Assembly: GCF_022179245.1 (NCBI RefSeq)
Contig: NZ_BPQM01000093.1
Span: 1-47,708, forward strand
Source: Methylobacterium gregans
GTDB taxonomy: Bacteria > Pseudomonadota > Alphaproteobacteria > Rhizobiales > Beijerinckiaceae
Length of the DNA stretch: 47,708 bases
Direction of reading: 5' to 3'
The notes under the pieces were generated by a model that made no database searches, was not told where the DNA came from, and saw only the letters and a list, made by a program, of their open reading frames with translations. The translations under genes and the position numbers were made by a program. Positions within the stretch are counted from its first letter, which is position 1. Every line of letters starts with the position of its first letter. Below are positions 1-8,255 of this stretch, piece by piece.

Positions 1-411
1 GACATCGTGTCGGCCTATGTGTCGAACAACTCCGTTCCTGCGGCCGAGCTGGCCGGTCTGATCGCGGGCGTGCACGCGGCCCTGCAACGTCTGACCGGCG
101 CGGGTGCGGCTCCCGCCGAGGCCGAGGCGCCCGTCGAGAAGCCCACTGCCGCCCAGATCCGCAAGTCGCTCACCGACGAGGGCCTGATCAGCTTCATCGA
201 CGGCAAGACCTACAAGACCCTCAAGCGCCACCTCACCACCCACGGCCTCGACCCGCGCGCCTACCGCCAGAAGTACGGCCTGCCCGACGATTACCCGATG
301 GTCGCCCCCGCCTACGCCGCCCAGCGCTCCGCGCTGGCCAAGCAGATCGGCCTCGGACGCCCCGGTGCCCTCGCCGAGCGCGAGGCCGGCGGCCGCCGCA
401 AGGCCGCCTGA
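1..411 (+). CDS. mucR: Ros/MucR family transcriptional regulator, 5' end outside window
   Basis: This is a DNA-binding regulator of the Ros/MucR family, whose members control exopolysaccharide and surface genes in Rhizobiales. The reading frame is open from base 1 (D-I-V-S-A-Y-V), which matches the usual internal N-terminal helix of the family. The GTG at base 7 is therefore probably internal and the true start lies upstream of the window. The single zinc-finger-like module spans roughly residues 58-80, with the conserved KTLKRHLTTH core followed by the YPMVAPAYAAQRS tail typical of MucR. The usual first zinc-ligand Cys is replaced by Ser (LISFIDGK), as in zinc-free Ros homologues. Exopolysaccharide genes lie 1.2 kb downstream. 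The family call is firm; its targets are inferred. Confidence 0.9.
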   Translation, partial: DIVSAYVSNNSVPAAELAGLIAGVHAALQRLTGAGAAPAEAEAPVEKPTAAQIRKSLTDEGLISFIDGKTYKTLKRHLTTHGLDPRAYRQKYGLPDDYPMVAPAYAAQRSALAKQIGLGRPGALAEREAGGRRKAA

Positions 412-518
412 TCGGCTGTCCGGCCCACGCTTGAGGCTTCACATGGGCGGTCGCGGCCGCCCTCCTGCCCGCCCTGCCGCCCCTCGCCGGCAGGGCGCCG
501 CGCGCTACATGATTGCGC

Positions 519-665
519 ATGCCCCGTTGGTTGTTTGTCATTCTCGCCGCCGCCCTCTTCCTGAGCGTGGCCGGCATCGTCCTCACCTTCCTGCGGACCG
601 GCCCGACGGACAATCAACCGTCCGCCAAGCCCTCCGCCGCGGCACCGCGCGGCGCGGCACCCTGA
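519..665 (+). CDS. Small single-span membrane protein, 48 aa
   Basis: This short ORF starts at ATG 519 and ends at TGA 663-665. It encodes a short basic N-terminus (MPRW), one strongly hydrophobic segment at about residues 4-25 (rich in L, V, I, A and F), an Arg-Thr boundary, and a Pro/Ala/Ser-rich polar tail. The topology fits a single-pass inner-membrane peptide with an N-in signal anchor. No strong ribosome binding site is visible, so confidence is moderate. No family is recognised. It lies between the MucR gene and the receiver protein with about 100 bp and 300 bp of spacing, so no operon partner is obvious. Confidence 0.5.
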   Translation: MPRWLFVILAAALFLSVAGIVLTFLRTGPTDNQPSAKPSAAAPRGAAP

Positions 666-965
666 CGATCCGGCCTGCTGCCCAGTCCGATCGAAGGGTT
701 CGGTCGGGCTCTCTCCGCGGTCACTCCGGCGCGCATGATGAGCGAGACCGGAACCGAAGGGGCGCGCAGGTTCAGTCCCGAGCTTCGGCGTCCATGGGTT
801 CCGGGTTCCGCCGAGGCGGCCCCGGTTTGAGGGCTCGGGACGGTGCTGGAGGAAGCGGCTTGAGAGGCCCGCCCGGTCGGGACCCGCCGCCGGCCCTTGA
901 TCCAGTTTGTTGTTCGCTGTTCCCACACGCTGGCAGCCTGCGGGCTCGCGTATCGGGGCACCTTC
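666..965. other. Intergenic stretch without a gene
   Basis: No plausible ORF, RNA gene or clear terminator is seen in these 300 bases. The stretch holds one copy of a dispersed repeat (793-825) that recurs inverted in the intergenic region upstream of lutH. The promoter of the receiver-domain gene presumably lies toward its 3' end, but no convincing -35/-10 pair could be picked. Confidence 0.5.
793..825 (+). repeat. Dispersed noncoding repeat, copy 1
   Basis: The segment begins CATGGGTTCCGGGTTCCGC and ends GGCGGCCCCGG. Its reverse complement matches 8036-8080 apart from two substitutions in the first half and an extra ~12 bases in the other copy. Both copies are intergenic. This suggests a small genome-wide interspersed element. 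Its total extent and copy number cannot be judged from one window. Confidence 0.45.
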
Positions 966-1376
966 ATGGGCGATCCTCCCGCACCTCTGGCGGGCCTGCA
1001 CATTCTTCTGGTCGAGGACGATTACTTGGTCGCCACCGAGGTGGCACGGTGGCTGCGCGCGGCCGGCGCCGACGTGATGGGACCGGTGGCCCGGATCGAG
1101 CAGGCCTGCGGCTTGGTCGACCGGCGCAGGCCCGATGCCGCCGTCCTCCAGATCGGGCGCGCAGGCGGGCTCGAGATCGGTCTCGGCGGCGACACGGTCT
1201 TTGCCCTGGCGGACCGGCTCGACGTGCTCGGCGTCCCCTACCTGCTCGCGACCGGAGACCGGCGCCTCGACCGCCTGCCGGGCTACAGCGGCAAGCCGCG
1301 CATCGAGAAGCCGCTGCAGGAACCCGACCTCGTCACCGGGCTCAAACGCCTGCTCGACGGTGCGCGAGCCGATTGA
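966..1376 (+). CDS. Stand-alone response-regulator receiver protein lacking the phospho-Asp
   Basis: This 136-residue single-domain receiver protein has no output domain. The start is taken at ATG 966, because an upstream in-frame extension to 897 adds 23 residues unlike any receiver domain. The acidic pocket is present (HILLVEDD, Glu17-Asp18-Asp19), as are the Thr of LLATGD (Thr96) and the conserved Lys of EKPL (Lys115). At the end of beta-3, where the phosphorylated Asp should be, the sequence reads AAVLQIG, giving Gln62. It should therefore not be phosphorylated in the normal way and may act as a constitutive or decoy receiver. No kinase gene is adjacent. The fold call is secure; the role is unknown. 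Confidence 0.85.
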   Translation: MGDPPAPLAGLHILLVEDDYLVATEVARWLRAAGADVMGPVARIEQACGLVDRRRPDAAVLQIGRAGGLEIGLGGDTVFALADRLDVLGVPYLLATGDRRLDRLPGYSGKPRIEKPLQEPDLVTGLKRLLDGARAD

Positions 1377-1619
1377 CGCCGCGCGGGACGCCGGCCGGAC
1401 CCGGCGACGCCTGTCCGGGACCTCGACATCCGCGAAGCGCCCGCCGCGTCGTCCCAGAGGCAGGGCTCCCGGGGATCGGGCGTTCTATGAGATGCTCTTA
1501 GTCCGCTATTGACCCTGTCGCTGGAAATCCCGGCGGGCGGCCACCGCGCTTAACCGGGCGCCCATGGCGGGGAGCCAGAGTGCGGCCCAGATCCGTTGCC
1601 GTCCGTTGCGGAGAGCGCC

Positions 1620-2822
1620 GTGTCCCCGACCCCGCCCGATGCCGGCGCACCGCGCCGGATCCTGCACGTCTTCCGCGCCCCGGTCGGCGGCCTGTTCCGG
1701 CACGTGGTCGATCTCACGCGCCTTCAGGCGGCCGCGGGTCACGCGGTCGGCCTCGTCTGCGATGCGACCACGGGCGGCGCGCGCGCCGAGCAGATGCTCG
1801 ATACGCTGGCGCCGATGCTCGCGCTCGGCGTGCTTCGCGTGCCGATGCGGCGCAACCCCGGCCCAGGCGATCTCGCGGCGCTCCGCGCGGTGGCGCGCCG
1901 GGCCGAGGCCGTCGGGGCGGACGTGCTGCACGGCCACGGTGCTAAGGGGGGCGCCTATGCCCGCCTCGCCCCCGTCCGCAGAGTGGGATGCGGCCCGATC
2001 CGCGCCTATACGCCGCACGGCGGCAGCTACAATTACCGGCCCGGCAGCCCTCTGCACCGGCTCTACATGGGTGTCGAGGGGCTGCTCGCCCGCCGCACCG
2101 ACGTGTTCCTGTTCGAGAGCGCCTACGTGGCCGGGCGCCACCGGGCCTATGTTGGGCCCGGCCGTACGGTGACCCGCATCGTCCACAACGGCATCGACGA
2201 GGCGGAATTCGCGCCGGTGCTGCGGGCGGAGGACCCGTTCGACCTCGTCTACGTCGGCGAGCTGCGCGAGGCCAAGGGCCTGCCGGTGCTGCTCGACGCC
2301 CTCGCGGCCCTGCACGCCGCCGGCCGCCCCCTGCGCCTGCTGATGGTGGGCTCCGGCCCGGACGAGGCCGCGCTCGCCGCGCGCGCCGCCGCGCTCGGGC
2401 TCGGGACCGCCGTCGCCTTCGAGCCGGCCCAGCCGATCCGCCCCGTGCTGGCCCGCGGCCGGGTGATGGTGGTGCCCTCCTTTGCCGAATCGCTGCCCTA
2501 CGTCGTGCTGGAGGCGGCGGCCGCCGCCCAGCCCCTCGTCGCCACCGATGTCGGCGGCATCCCGGAGATCTTCGGCGACGCTGCGCGCGACCTCGTTCCG
2601 CCGCGGGACGCGGGAGCGCTGGCCGGGGCCGTGGCCCGCCTGCTCGACGCGGAGCCGGCCGTCCGCGACGCCCGATTCCGCGCACTGAGCGAGTCCGTGC
2701 GCGCCCGCTTCTCGATGCGCAGCATGGGTGAGAGCGTGCTCTCGGGCTACGAGGCCGGCTTCCGGGCCCGGGCGCGCGCTCCGTTGCCGGCCGCCGGACG
2801 GCCCGGCCCGGCCTCCGCTTAA
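1620..2822 (+). CDS. Glycosyltransferase family 4 (exopolysaccharide type)
   Basis: This 400-residue GT-B glycosyltransferase probably adds a sugar from a nucleotide-sugar donor to a lipid-linked or polysaccharide acceptor at the cytoplasmic face of the membrane. The N-terminal Rossmann half carries the acceptor-side loop VFRAPVGGLFRHVVDL. The C-terminal half has the donor-binding region with the EX7E pair in FAESLPYVVLEA, followed by TDVGGIPEIFG, both GT4 hallmarks. The GTG at 1620 is preferred over the TTG at 1596 because a GGAG lies at a good distance. It is followed 69 bp later by a polyprenyl-phosphate sugar transferase, so the two probably act in one polysaccharide pathway. Sugar specificity is not readable. 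Confidence 0.85.
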   Translation: MSPTPPDAGAPRRILHVFRAPVGGLFRHVVDLTRLQAAAGHAVGLVCDATTGGARAEQMLDTLAPMLALGVLRVPMRRNPGPGDLAALRAVARRAEAVGADVLHGHGAKGGAYARLAPVRRVGCGPIRAYTPHGGSYNYRPGSPLHRLYMGVEGLLARRTDVFLFESAYVAGRHRAYVGPGRTVTRIVHNGIDEAEFAPVLRAEDPFDLVYVGELREAKGLPVLLDALAALHAAGRPLRLLMVGSGPDEAALAARAAALGLGTAVAFEPAQPIRPVLARGRVMVVPSFAESLPYVVLEAAAAAQPLVATDVGGIPEIFGDAARDLVPPRDAGALAGAVARLLDAEPAVRDARFRALSESVRARFSMRSMGESVLSGYEAGFRARARAPLPAAGRPGPASA

Positions 2823-2891
2823 ACATTCCGATAGGCCGCTCTGGCAGGATCGGGGGATGACCAGACGGGTGCGGCAGGGGCGAAGCGTCCG

Positions 2892-4403
2892 ATGAGTGCG
2901 TTCGATGTCCGCGATATCCTGAAGGCGGCGGGTCCGCCCGGCCAGACGGACGCGCCGCGCGCGCCGCTCGCCGAGACCGCGGCCCCCGTGGCCCCGGGCG
3001 CGATCTCGACGGTGGTCGTCGCCGGGCTTGTGCGCATGGCCGAGTTCGGGGCGATCTGTGCGCTGGGCGTCGCCCTGCACGCGGCCCTGCTCGGCGGGGC
3101 GGTGCCTTTCGGGGTGCGCTACGCTGGCGCCGTCGTCGGCATCGCCGCGGTCTCGGTCGGCCTGTTCCAGGTCGCGGGTGCCTACCGCATCGCGGCCTTC
3201 CGCAACGTCTTCAAGTCGGCCGTCACCCTGTGCGGCGGCTGGGCGCTGAGCTTCCTCGCGATCGCCGCGGTCCTGCTCGTGACGAAGCTCGGCGACAACT
3301 ACTCGCGGCTCTGGCTCGGCAGCTACTTCGCGGCGGGCCTCCCCCTGCTGCTCCCGGGCCGCATCACCCTCGGCCGGGTGATCCGCGACCAGACCCGCCG
3401 GGGGCGCTTCGACCGGCGCACCGCTATCGTCGGCGGCGGCCCCGCGGCCGAGGAACTGATCGCCGCCCTGGAGACCCAGAAGGAGAGCGGTATCCGGGTC
3501 GTCGGCGTGTTCGACGACCGGGGCGACGCGCGCTCCGGCGACGTGGTGGCGGGCTACCCGAAGCTCGGCACGGTGAGCGACCTCGTGGCCTATGCCCGCC
3601 ACACCCGGCTCGACCTCGTCGTCTTCACGATCCCAATCTCGGCCGAGTCGCGCATTCTGCAGATGCTCGCCAAGCTCTGGGTGCTGCCGATCGACATCCG
3701 GCTCTCGGCCCATGCCACCAAGCTCCGCCTGCGCCCGCGCAGCTACTCCTATCTCGGCTCGGTGCCGGTGCTCGACGTGTTCGACAAGCCGATTGCCGAC
3801 TGGGACGTGGTGGTGAAGGCGGTGTTCGACCGCTGCGTCGGCGCGCTGCTGCTCATCGGGCTCGCCCCCGTGATGCTCGGGGTGGCGGCAGCCGTGCGGC
3901 TGACCTCGCGCGGGCCTGTCCTGTTTCGGCAGAAGCGGCACGGCTTCAACAACGAGGTCATCGAGGTGCTGAAGTTCCGCTCGATGTACGTCGATCAGTG
4001 CGACCCGAGCGCCGTGCGTCAGGTCACCCGGGACGACCCGCGCGTCACCCCGGTCGGCCGCTTCATCCGCAAGACCTCGCTGGACGAGCTGCCCCAGCTC
4101 TTCAACGTGCTGAAGGGCGACCTCTCCCTCGTCGGGCCCCGCCCGCACGCGATCGGGGCGCGGGCCGCCAACACGTTCTACGATCAGGTGGTGGACGGCT
4201 ACTTCGCCCGCCACAAGGTCAAGCCCGGCATCACCGGCTGGGCCCAGATCAACGGCTGGCGCGGCGAGACCGACACGAGCGAGAAGATCCAGCGCCGCGT
4301 CGAGCACGACCTCTACTACATCGAGAACTGGTCGGTGCTGTTCGACCTGCAGATCCTGCTGACCACGCCCTTCGCCCTGCTCAAGGCCGAGAACGCCTAC
4401 TGA
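2892..4403 (+). CDS. Undecaprenyl-phosphate sugar phosphotransferase (WcaJ/ExoY type)
   Basis: This 503-residue polyprenyl-phosphate hexose-1-phosphate transferase starts repeat-unit assembly by moving a sugar phosphate from a nucleotide sugar to undecaprenyl phosphate. The N-terminal part has several membrane helices (about residues 40-165) followed by a Rossmann-like CoA-binding-type domain (IVGGGPAAEELI, about residue 178). The C-terminal catalytic domain shows KFRSMYVD, SLDELPQLFNVLKGD, LVGPRPHA and PGITGWAQINGWRG, all signature blocks of the family. It pairs with the GT4 gene upstream and ends at a strong hairpin. Length and motifs fit full-length WcaJ/PssY-type enzymes. The exact sugar, often glucose, cannot be told. 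Confidence 0.9.
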   Translation: MSAFDVRDILKAAGPPGQTDAPRAPLAETAAPVAPGAISTVVVAGLVRMAEFGAICALGVALHAALLGGAVPFGVRYAGAVVGIAAVSVGLFQVAGAYRIAAFRNVFKSAVTLCGGWALSFLAIAAVLLVTKLGDNYSRLWLGSYFAAGLPLLLPGRITLGRVIRDQTRRGRFDRRTAIVGGGPAAEELIAALETQKESGIRVVGVFDDRGDARSGDVVAGYPKLGTVSDLVAYARHTRLDLVVFTIPISAESRILQMLAKLWVLPIDIRLSAHATKLRLRPRSYSYLGSVPVLDVFDKPIADWDVVVKAVFDRCVGALLLIGLAPVMLGVAAAVRLTSRGPVLFRQKRHGFNNEVIEVLKFRSMYVDQCDPSAVRQVTRDDPRVTPVGRFIRKTSLDELPQLFNVLKGDLSLVGPRPHAIGARAANTFYDQVVDGYFARHKVKPGITGWAQINGWRGETDTSEKIQRRVEHDLYYIENWSVLFDLQILLTTPFALLKAENAY

Positions 4404-4430
4404 GCGGACCCTGAGGGCCGGCATGCGAAA

Positions 4431-4459
4431 GGGGCCGCCCGGCCTGGCCGGGCGGCCCC
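4431..4459. terminator. Strong hairpin between convergent genes
   Basis: A near-perfect 14-base GC-rich inverted repeat (GGGGCCGCCCGGCC and its complement) sits between two convergent genes. A short AAA precedes it and TCGTCGTT follows. It probably works as a terminator in both directions. Confidence 0.75.
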
Positions 4460-4490
4460 TCGTCGTTCGCGGCTGCGCGGAGCGGGTGCG

Positions 4491-4841
4491 CTACGGCAGG
4501 GCGCCGGCCTTCTCCTTGGCCTTCAGGATGGTGTCGCGGCAGGCGTCGGCGTTGCCGGCCTTGTCCTCGGCACGGGCCTTCTCGACGAGCTTGCGCGCCT
4601 CGTTCACGCCCGCGGCGGTCGACTTGCTGTTCGGGTCGCTCGGCTTGACGTTCGGCGCCTTGTCGAGGGCCTTGTCCGAGTTCGAGGAGGCAGGGCCGCC
4701 CGGCGGCACCGTGCCCGTCACCTGCGCGGCCCCCGCGCTGTCGAGGCGCTTCTCCAGCGTCACGATCTCGTCGGCGCAGGGCGTGGCGAGCGCGGGCGCG
4801 GTCATCAGCAGCAGGCCGGCAAGGGCAGGAATCATCCGCAT
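4491..4841 (-). CDS. Small exported two-cysteine protein next to the lut cluster
   Basis: This protein has 116 residues. ATG 4841 is chosen because a GGAG lies about ten bases upstream and it opens a clean signal peptide (MRMIPALAGLLLMTAPALA, cleavage before TPCADE). The mature part has only two Cys (22 and 101), a low-complexity Pro/Ser/Asn middle, and a charged Ala/Lys/Glu helix ending in Asn-Ala-Asp-Ala-Cys-Arg-Asp. It is probably periplasmic with one disulfide. The size and the Cys-flanking helices resemble LutD (10488-10730). It has no EF-hand loops, so it is not lanmodulin, although it occupies the flank of lutH where lanM lies in M. extorquens. It has its own ribosome binding site and a terminator separates it from lutH. 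Confidence 0.75.
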   Translation of the reverse strand: MRMIPALAGLLLMTAPALATPCADEIVTLEKRLDSAGAAQVTGTVPPGGPASSNSDKALDKAPNVKPSDPNSKSTAAGVNEARKLVEKARAEDKAGNADACRDTILKAKEKAGALP

Positions 4842-4941
4842 CGGGCGTGTCTCCGTGTCTCGGTTCGGGGTCGTGTTCGCCCGTGGCAATCGACGGTTGC
4901 GCAACCCCGTTCCCGAGACCTGAGGCCGCAGGCCCGGAACG

Positions 4942-4970
4942 GAAAAACCCCGCGGACCGGGCAGGTCCGC
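4942..4970 (-). terminator. Rho-independent terminator after lutH
   Basis: Read on the minus strand, a GCGGACC/GGTCCGC stem with a five-base loop is followed by GGGG and then TTTTT. It lies about 50 bp beyond the lutH stop. A second GC hairpin sits between it and the stop codon. Confidence 0.75.
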
Positions 4971-5022
4971 TGGGTCGATCCGGGCTGAAGGCGGGCCCTG
5001 CGGCCCGCCATCCCGTGTCGCT

Positions 5023-7578
5023 TCAGTACTTGCGCACCAGCGGCTGCGGCTCGGCCATGGGCACGGGCGCTTCGCCGAAGGTGTAGCGGATGCCGCCGTA
5101 GACCGAGAGCGGCTGCCCGAGCGTCGTGGTGCGCGGGTCGTTCACGGGATAGCGGTTCGCGACGAGGCCCGGCTCGAAGAACGTGCCGAAGTTGCTGTAG
5201 CGGTTGTTCGTCAGGTTGGTGACGTAGCCGAACACTTCGAGGTTCGGGTTCACGCGGTAGCTCGTGTTGAGGTTCAGCACGTACCACGGCGGCAGCTTGC
5301 GGTTCAGGTTCGACTCGTCGCCGCGGTAATAGGCCGACGAGAAGGCCTGCAGCGCCATGCCGACGCGCCAGCGCGGCAGCAACTCGACGTCGAAGCCGAC
5401 CTTGAACTGATGGTCGGGGATCAGCGGCACCTTGTTGCCCGGCACCACGAAGATCGCGCCCTCGTCCGAGAGCGGGTTGTTCGGCGAGGAGAGCGTGCCG
5501 TTGAAGCGGAAGGTGGCGTCGATCAGCGCGTAGTTGGCATAGACCGAGAGCCAGTCGGAAACGTATTCGAGCCCGACCTCGACGCCCTGGCGACGGGTCG
5601 CCGGCACGTTCACGAAGTAGCCGCGGGCCGCGTTGCCCGGGGTGGCGAGCGACAGGATGTCGTTGGTCAGGTCGGTGCGGAAGGCGCCGATCTTATAGTT
5701 CACCAAGCCGCCGTCGTAGAAGTTCGGCAGCGCGCCGCGGAAGCCCACCTCGTAGGTCTGGCCGGTGACCTGCTTGAGCGGCGGGTCGGCGACGAGCGAG
5801 TTCGGGATCAGGCAGGGCCGCAGCGGGTTGGCGCAGGCGAGCTCCAGCGGGGTCGGCGCACGGTTCGACTCCGAGTAGCCGCCGTAGAGCGAGATCGCGT
5901 CCGAGAACCGGTAGGTCAGGCCGGCCAGCGGGTTGATCTTGCTGAAGTAGTGCGTCCCCGTCACGTCCGGCGAGAAGCCGGTCTGGTCCTGGCTGGAGAT
6001 GCGCGCGAAGTTGAGCCGCGCGCCGGCCGTGAGCGACAGGGCGTCGGTCAGGTCGATCGTGTCGGTCGTGTAGAGGCCCATGTAGAGGTTGTTGCCCGTG
6101 ACCGAGCTCGGCGCGATGCCGAGCGCGCCCGCGGTGCGAATGAAGTCCGTGCCGAGCCCCGGGATGTTGCCGTAGAACGGGTTGTTCGGGTTTGTGGTGA
6201 CGCTGAGATCCGGGTTGATCACGCCGAGCGTGCTCGACGACTTGTAGCTGTAGTTCGCCACGTCGATCGAGCCGCCGACCACGAAGCTGTTGCCGAAGCC
6301 GAAGACCTTGTCGCGGTTGGCCGCCTGGAGCGAGCCGCCGTAGCCGGTGGCCTCCGTCTTGGTGACGTCGAGCGTGCCGTAGGGGACGCCCGCCGTGAAC
6401 GGGATGCCGTTGGCCCCGGCGCCGCGGCCGAGGATCAGGAACTGGTTGGTGAAGGCGTTGCGGCTCTGGCCCGGGGCCTGCTCGAAGCCGTCATCCTCGT
6501 AGCAGAGGCGGCCGCGGAACGAGGAGTTGCGCGAGCAGTTCTCGAAGTCGCCGTCGTTGCCGTCGATGTAGCGCTGGCTGAAGCGGCGGAAATAGGCGTT
6601 GCCCGACAGGTCCCAGGTCGGCGAGATGTCGACGCGGCCGGTCATCTGCAGCGTGCCGACCTCCGTCGTCGTGGTCTGTGGGTAGGTGAAGATCGCCCGC
6701 GGATCGACGTGCGTGAAGTCGACCGGGGTGGCGGCGGCGGCCCCGAAATAGGTGCGCGCGAGCTGGCCGATGAGGTGGAACTCGGAATCCGGCGTGCGGT
6801 AGCCGAGGTCGGCGTAGACGCGGCCGATCGTGCTCGGCGACTGGTAGCGCCAGCCGCGGTCGTTCAGGCCGTCGCCCGCGAAGTAGAAGCTCCACGGTCC
6901 GATCATCTTGCCGTACTGGAGCGAGCCGGCGGTGCGCGCGTCCGAGCCGCCGAGCGCGACGATCTCGGTACCCTGCCAAGTGAAGCCGTTCTTCATCTGG
7001 ATGTTGATCGCGCCGCCGAGCGCGTTCAGGCCGAAGACCGGGTTGCCGGTGACGACGTCGATGCGGTTGATCGCGACCTGCGGGATCAGGTCGAGGTTGA
7101 CCGTGTCGCCGAAGGCCTCGTTGATGCGCACGCCGTTCTGGTAGACGGCCAGCCCCTGCGGCACGCCGGTGACCGGCGAGGCCTGGAAGCCGCGGTAGTT
7201 GATGTCGACGCGGTTGTTGTTCCCCTGGGCGTCCGAGATGTTGAGGCCGGGCACGCGCCGGGCCAGCGTCTCGACGGCGTTGAAGGTCGCGCGGTCGAAG
7301 TTCAGGTCGGCAGCGGTCACCGACTCGACCGTGCTCGGGATCTTCCAGAGCGGCTGGGCGCCGCCGCGCAGGCGGGTCGTGGCCGGCGCCTGGGCGACCG
7401 GGCCGCCCGGCCCGTCGATCGCCACAACGCTTGGCGCGCCGTTGCCCGCCGACACGCCGACGGGCGTCGTCGCCACGACACTGATCTCACCGAGCGTGAC
7501 CGCCTGCTGCGCCAGCGCCGCGAACGGCAGCAGCGAGACGGACGCGGCCAGGAAGCCTCTGAGCCCCCGCATGGACAT
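5023..7578 (-). CDS. lutH: TonB-dependent outer-membrane receptor of the lanthanide uptake cluster
   Basis: This 851-residue outer-membrane receptor probably imports a chelated lanthanide into the periplasm with TonB energy. ATG 7578 is preferred because a GAGGGG lies upstream and the longer reading would start at TTG. A signal peptide (ending PFAALA, then QQAVTL) is followed by a TonB-box-like VTLGEISVVA, a plug domain (about residues 75-190, with NRVDINYRGFQASP and GLNALGGAINI), and a long 22-strand-type barrel region ending in Tyr. Two Cys lie in one loop near DGDFENCSRN. It sits beside an ABC system whose order matches lutA-H of Methylorubrum extorquens, which is why it is called LutH rather than a siderophore receptor. 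The ligand is inferred from context. Confidence 0.85.
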   Translation of the reverse strand: MSMRGLRGFLAASVSLLPFAALAQQAVTLGEISVVATTPVGVSAGNGAPSVVAIDGPGGPVAQAPATTRLRGGAQPLWKIPSTVESVTAADLNFDRATFNAVETLARRVPGLNISDAQGNNNRVDINYRGFQASPVTGVPQGLAVYQNGVRINEAFGDTVNLDLIPQVAINRIDVVTGNPVFGLNALGGAINIQMKNGFTWQGTEIVALGGSDARTAGSLQYGKMIGPWSFYFAGDGLNDRGWRYQSPSTIGRVYADLGYRTPDSEFHLIGQLARTYFGAAAATPVDFTHVDPRAIFTYPQTTTTEVGTLQMTGRVDISPTWDLSGNAYFRRFSQRYIDGNDGDFENCSRNSSFRGRLCYEDDGFEQAPGQSRNAFTNQFLILGRGAGANGIPFTAGVPYGTLDVTKTEATGYGGSLQAANRDKVFGFGNSFVVGGSIDVANYSYKSSSTLGVINPDLSVTTNPNNPFYGNIPGLGTDFIRTAGALGIAPSSVTGNNLYMGLYTTDTIDLTDALSLTAGARLNFARISSQDQTGFSPDVTGTHYFSKINPLAGLTYRFSDAISLYGGYSESNRAPTPLELACANPLRPCLIPNSLVADPPLKQVTGQTYEVGFRGALPNFYDGGLVNYKIGAFRTDLTNDILSLATPGNAARGYFVNVPATRRQGVEVGLEYVSDWLSVYANYALIDATFRFNGTLSSPNNPLSDEGAIFVVPGNKVPLIPDHQFKVGFDVELLPRWRVGMALQAFSSAYYRGDESNLNRKLPPWYVLNLNTSYRVNPNLEVFGYVTNLTNNRYSNFGTFFEPGLVANRYPVNDPRTTTLGQPLSVYGGIRYTFGEAPVPMAEPQPLVRKY

Positions 7579-8255
7579 TCCCCAACCCCTCAAGAACCCA
7601 GTCAGACCCTCGCCCCTTCTGTGCGGGGCTTAGAATTCGACTGATGCCGGGATCGCGGGAGGACGACAATCGGCCGGGGGGCACGCGGGCGGTGTTTGAG
7701 GGGCCGGCCGGTCGGGAATCACCGGCCCGTGATGTTCGCGCAACAGAAATGCCATATCATTTCAGACACTTAGGTCTTTTCGGCAATGGCTCCCGGGAGG
7801 ATCTGGCAAGTGTTCGTCGTTTCTGCGGGTGTCTCCACAACGGCAGGGTGGGAGCGATCGCGTTCGGGTCGAGGCGTTCCCTATCAGAGAGCCTGGTAGG
7901 GCCCCCCGATCCGAGCAGGGAGGATTCGGGTCTGGGCGGGGCGACGCCGGGGCGCGACCGGGACGGTCTCGTCGCTCATCGCAGCTCGCTCCTGGACCGG
8001 GCTGCCGGCTTCCCTTCCGTCCCCCACGCCGTCATCCCGGGGCCGCCAAGTTCCCACGGTCGCGGAACCCGGGATCCATGCACACCGAGATGCCAGGGTC
8101 GGATTCTGCGGTGTTCATGGATTGCACGTTCCGCGCGCCCCTCCGGATCCGGGCTCGCTCAACGCGCGCCCCGGAACGACGGTGCGGGGACGGACGACGA
8201 TCCGCTGAATGATGATGGCAGTCGCTCGGGTCTGGGCTGGATCAACCGGACGCCA
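7579..8255. other. 677-bp gap between lutG and lutH, probably with the lutH promoter
   Basis: No convincing gene is present; ORFs here lack ribosome binding sites and protein-like composition. The part at about 7738-7800 is clearly richer in A+T than its surroundings and is the likely place of a minus-strand promoter for lutH, but no clear -35/-10 boxes could be assigned. A short GGCCGG/CCGGCC hairpin lies near 7700-7726. A dispersed repeat copy occupies 8036-8080. The gap means lutH is probably transcribed separately from lutA-G. Confidence 0.55.
8036..8080 (-). repeat. Dispersed noncoding repeat, copy 2 (inverted)
   Basis: Read on the minus strand this begins CATGGATCCCGGGTTCCGC and ends GGCGGCCCCGG, matching the intergenic copy at 793-825 with an extra ~12 bases in the middle. 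Both copies lie outside genes. Confidence 0.45.

Noticed and set aside
1506..4424. 972-residue minus-strand ORF opposite the polysaccharide genes
   Set aside because: It is an antisense shadow of two well-supported genes. Its Arg/Gly/Ala/His-rich composition is typical of reverse frames in GC-rich DNA.
4491..4841. Lanmodulin candidate beside lutH
   Set aside because: Position is suggestive but there are no EF-hand loops (D-x-D-x-D-G type), only a two-Cys helical protein.
5410..7644. 744-residue plus-strand ORF opposite lutH
   Set aside because: It is an antisense shadow of the TonB receptor, with repetitive Arg/Val/Asp composition and no domain.
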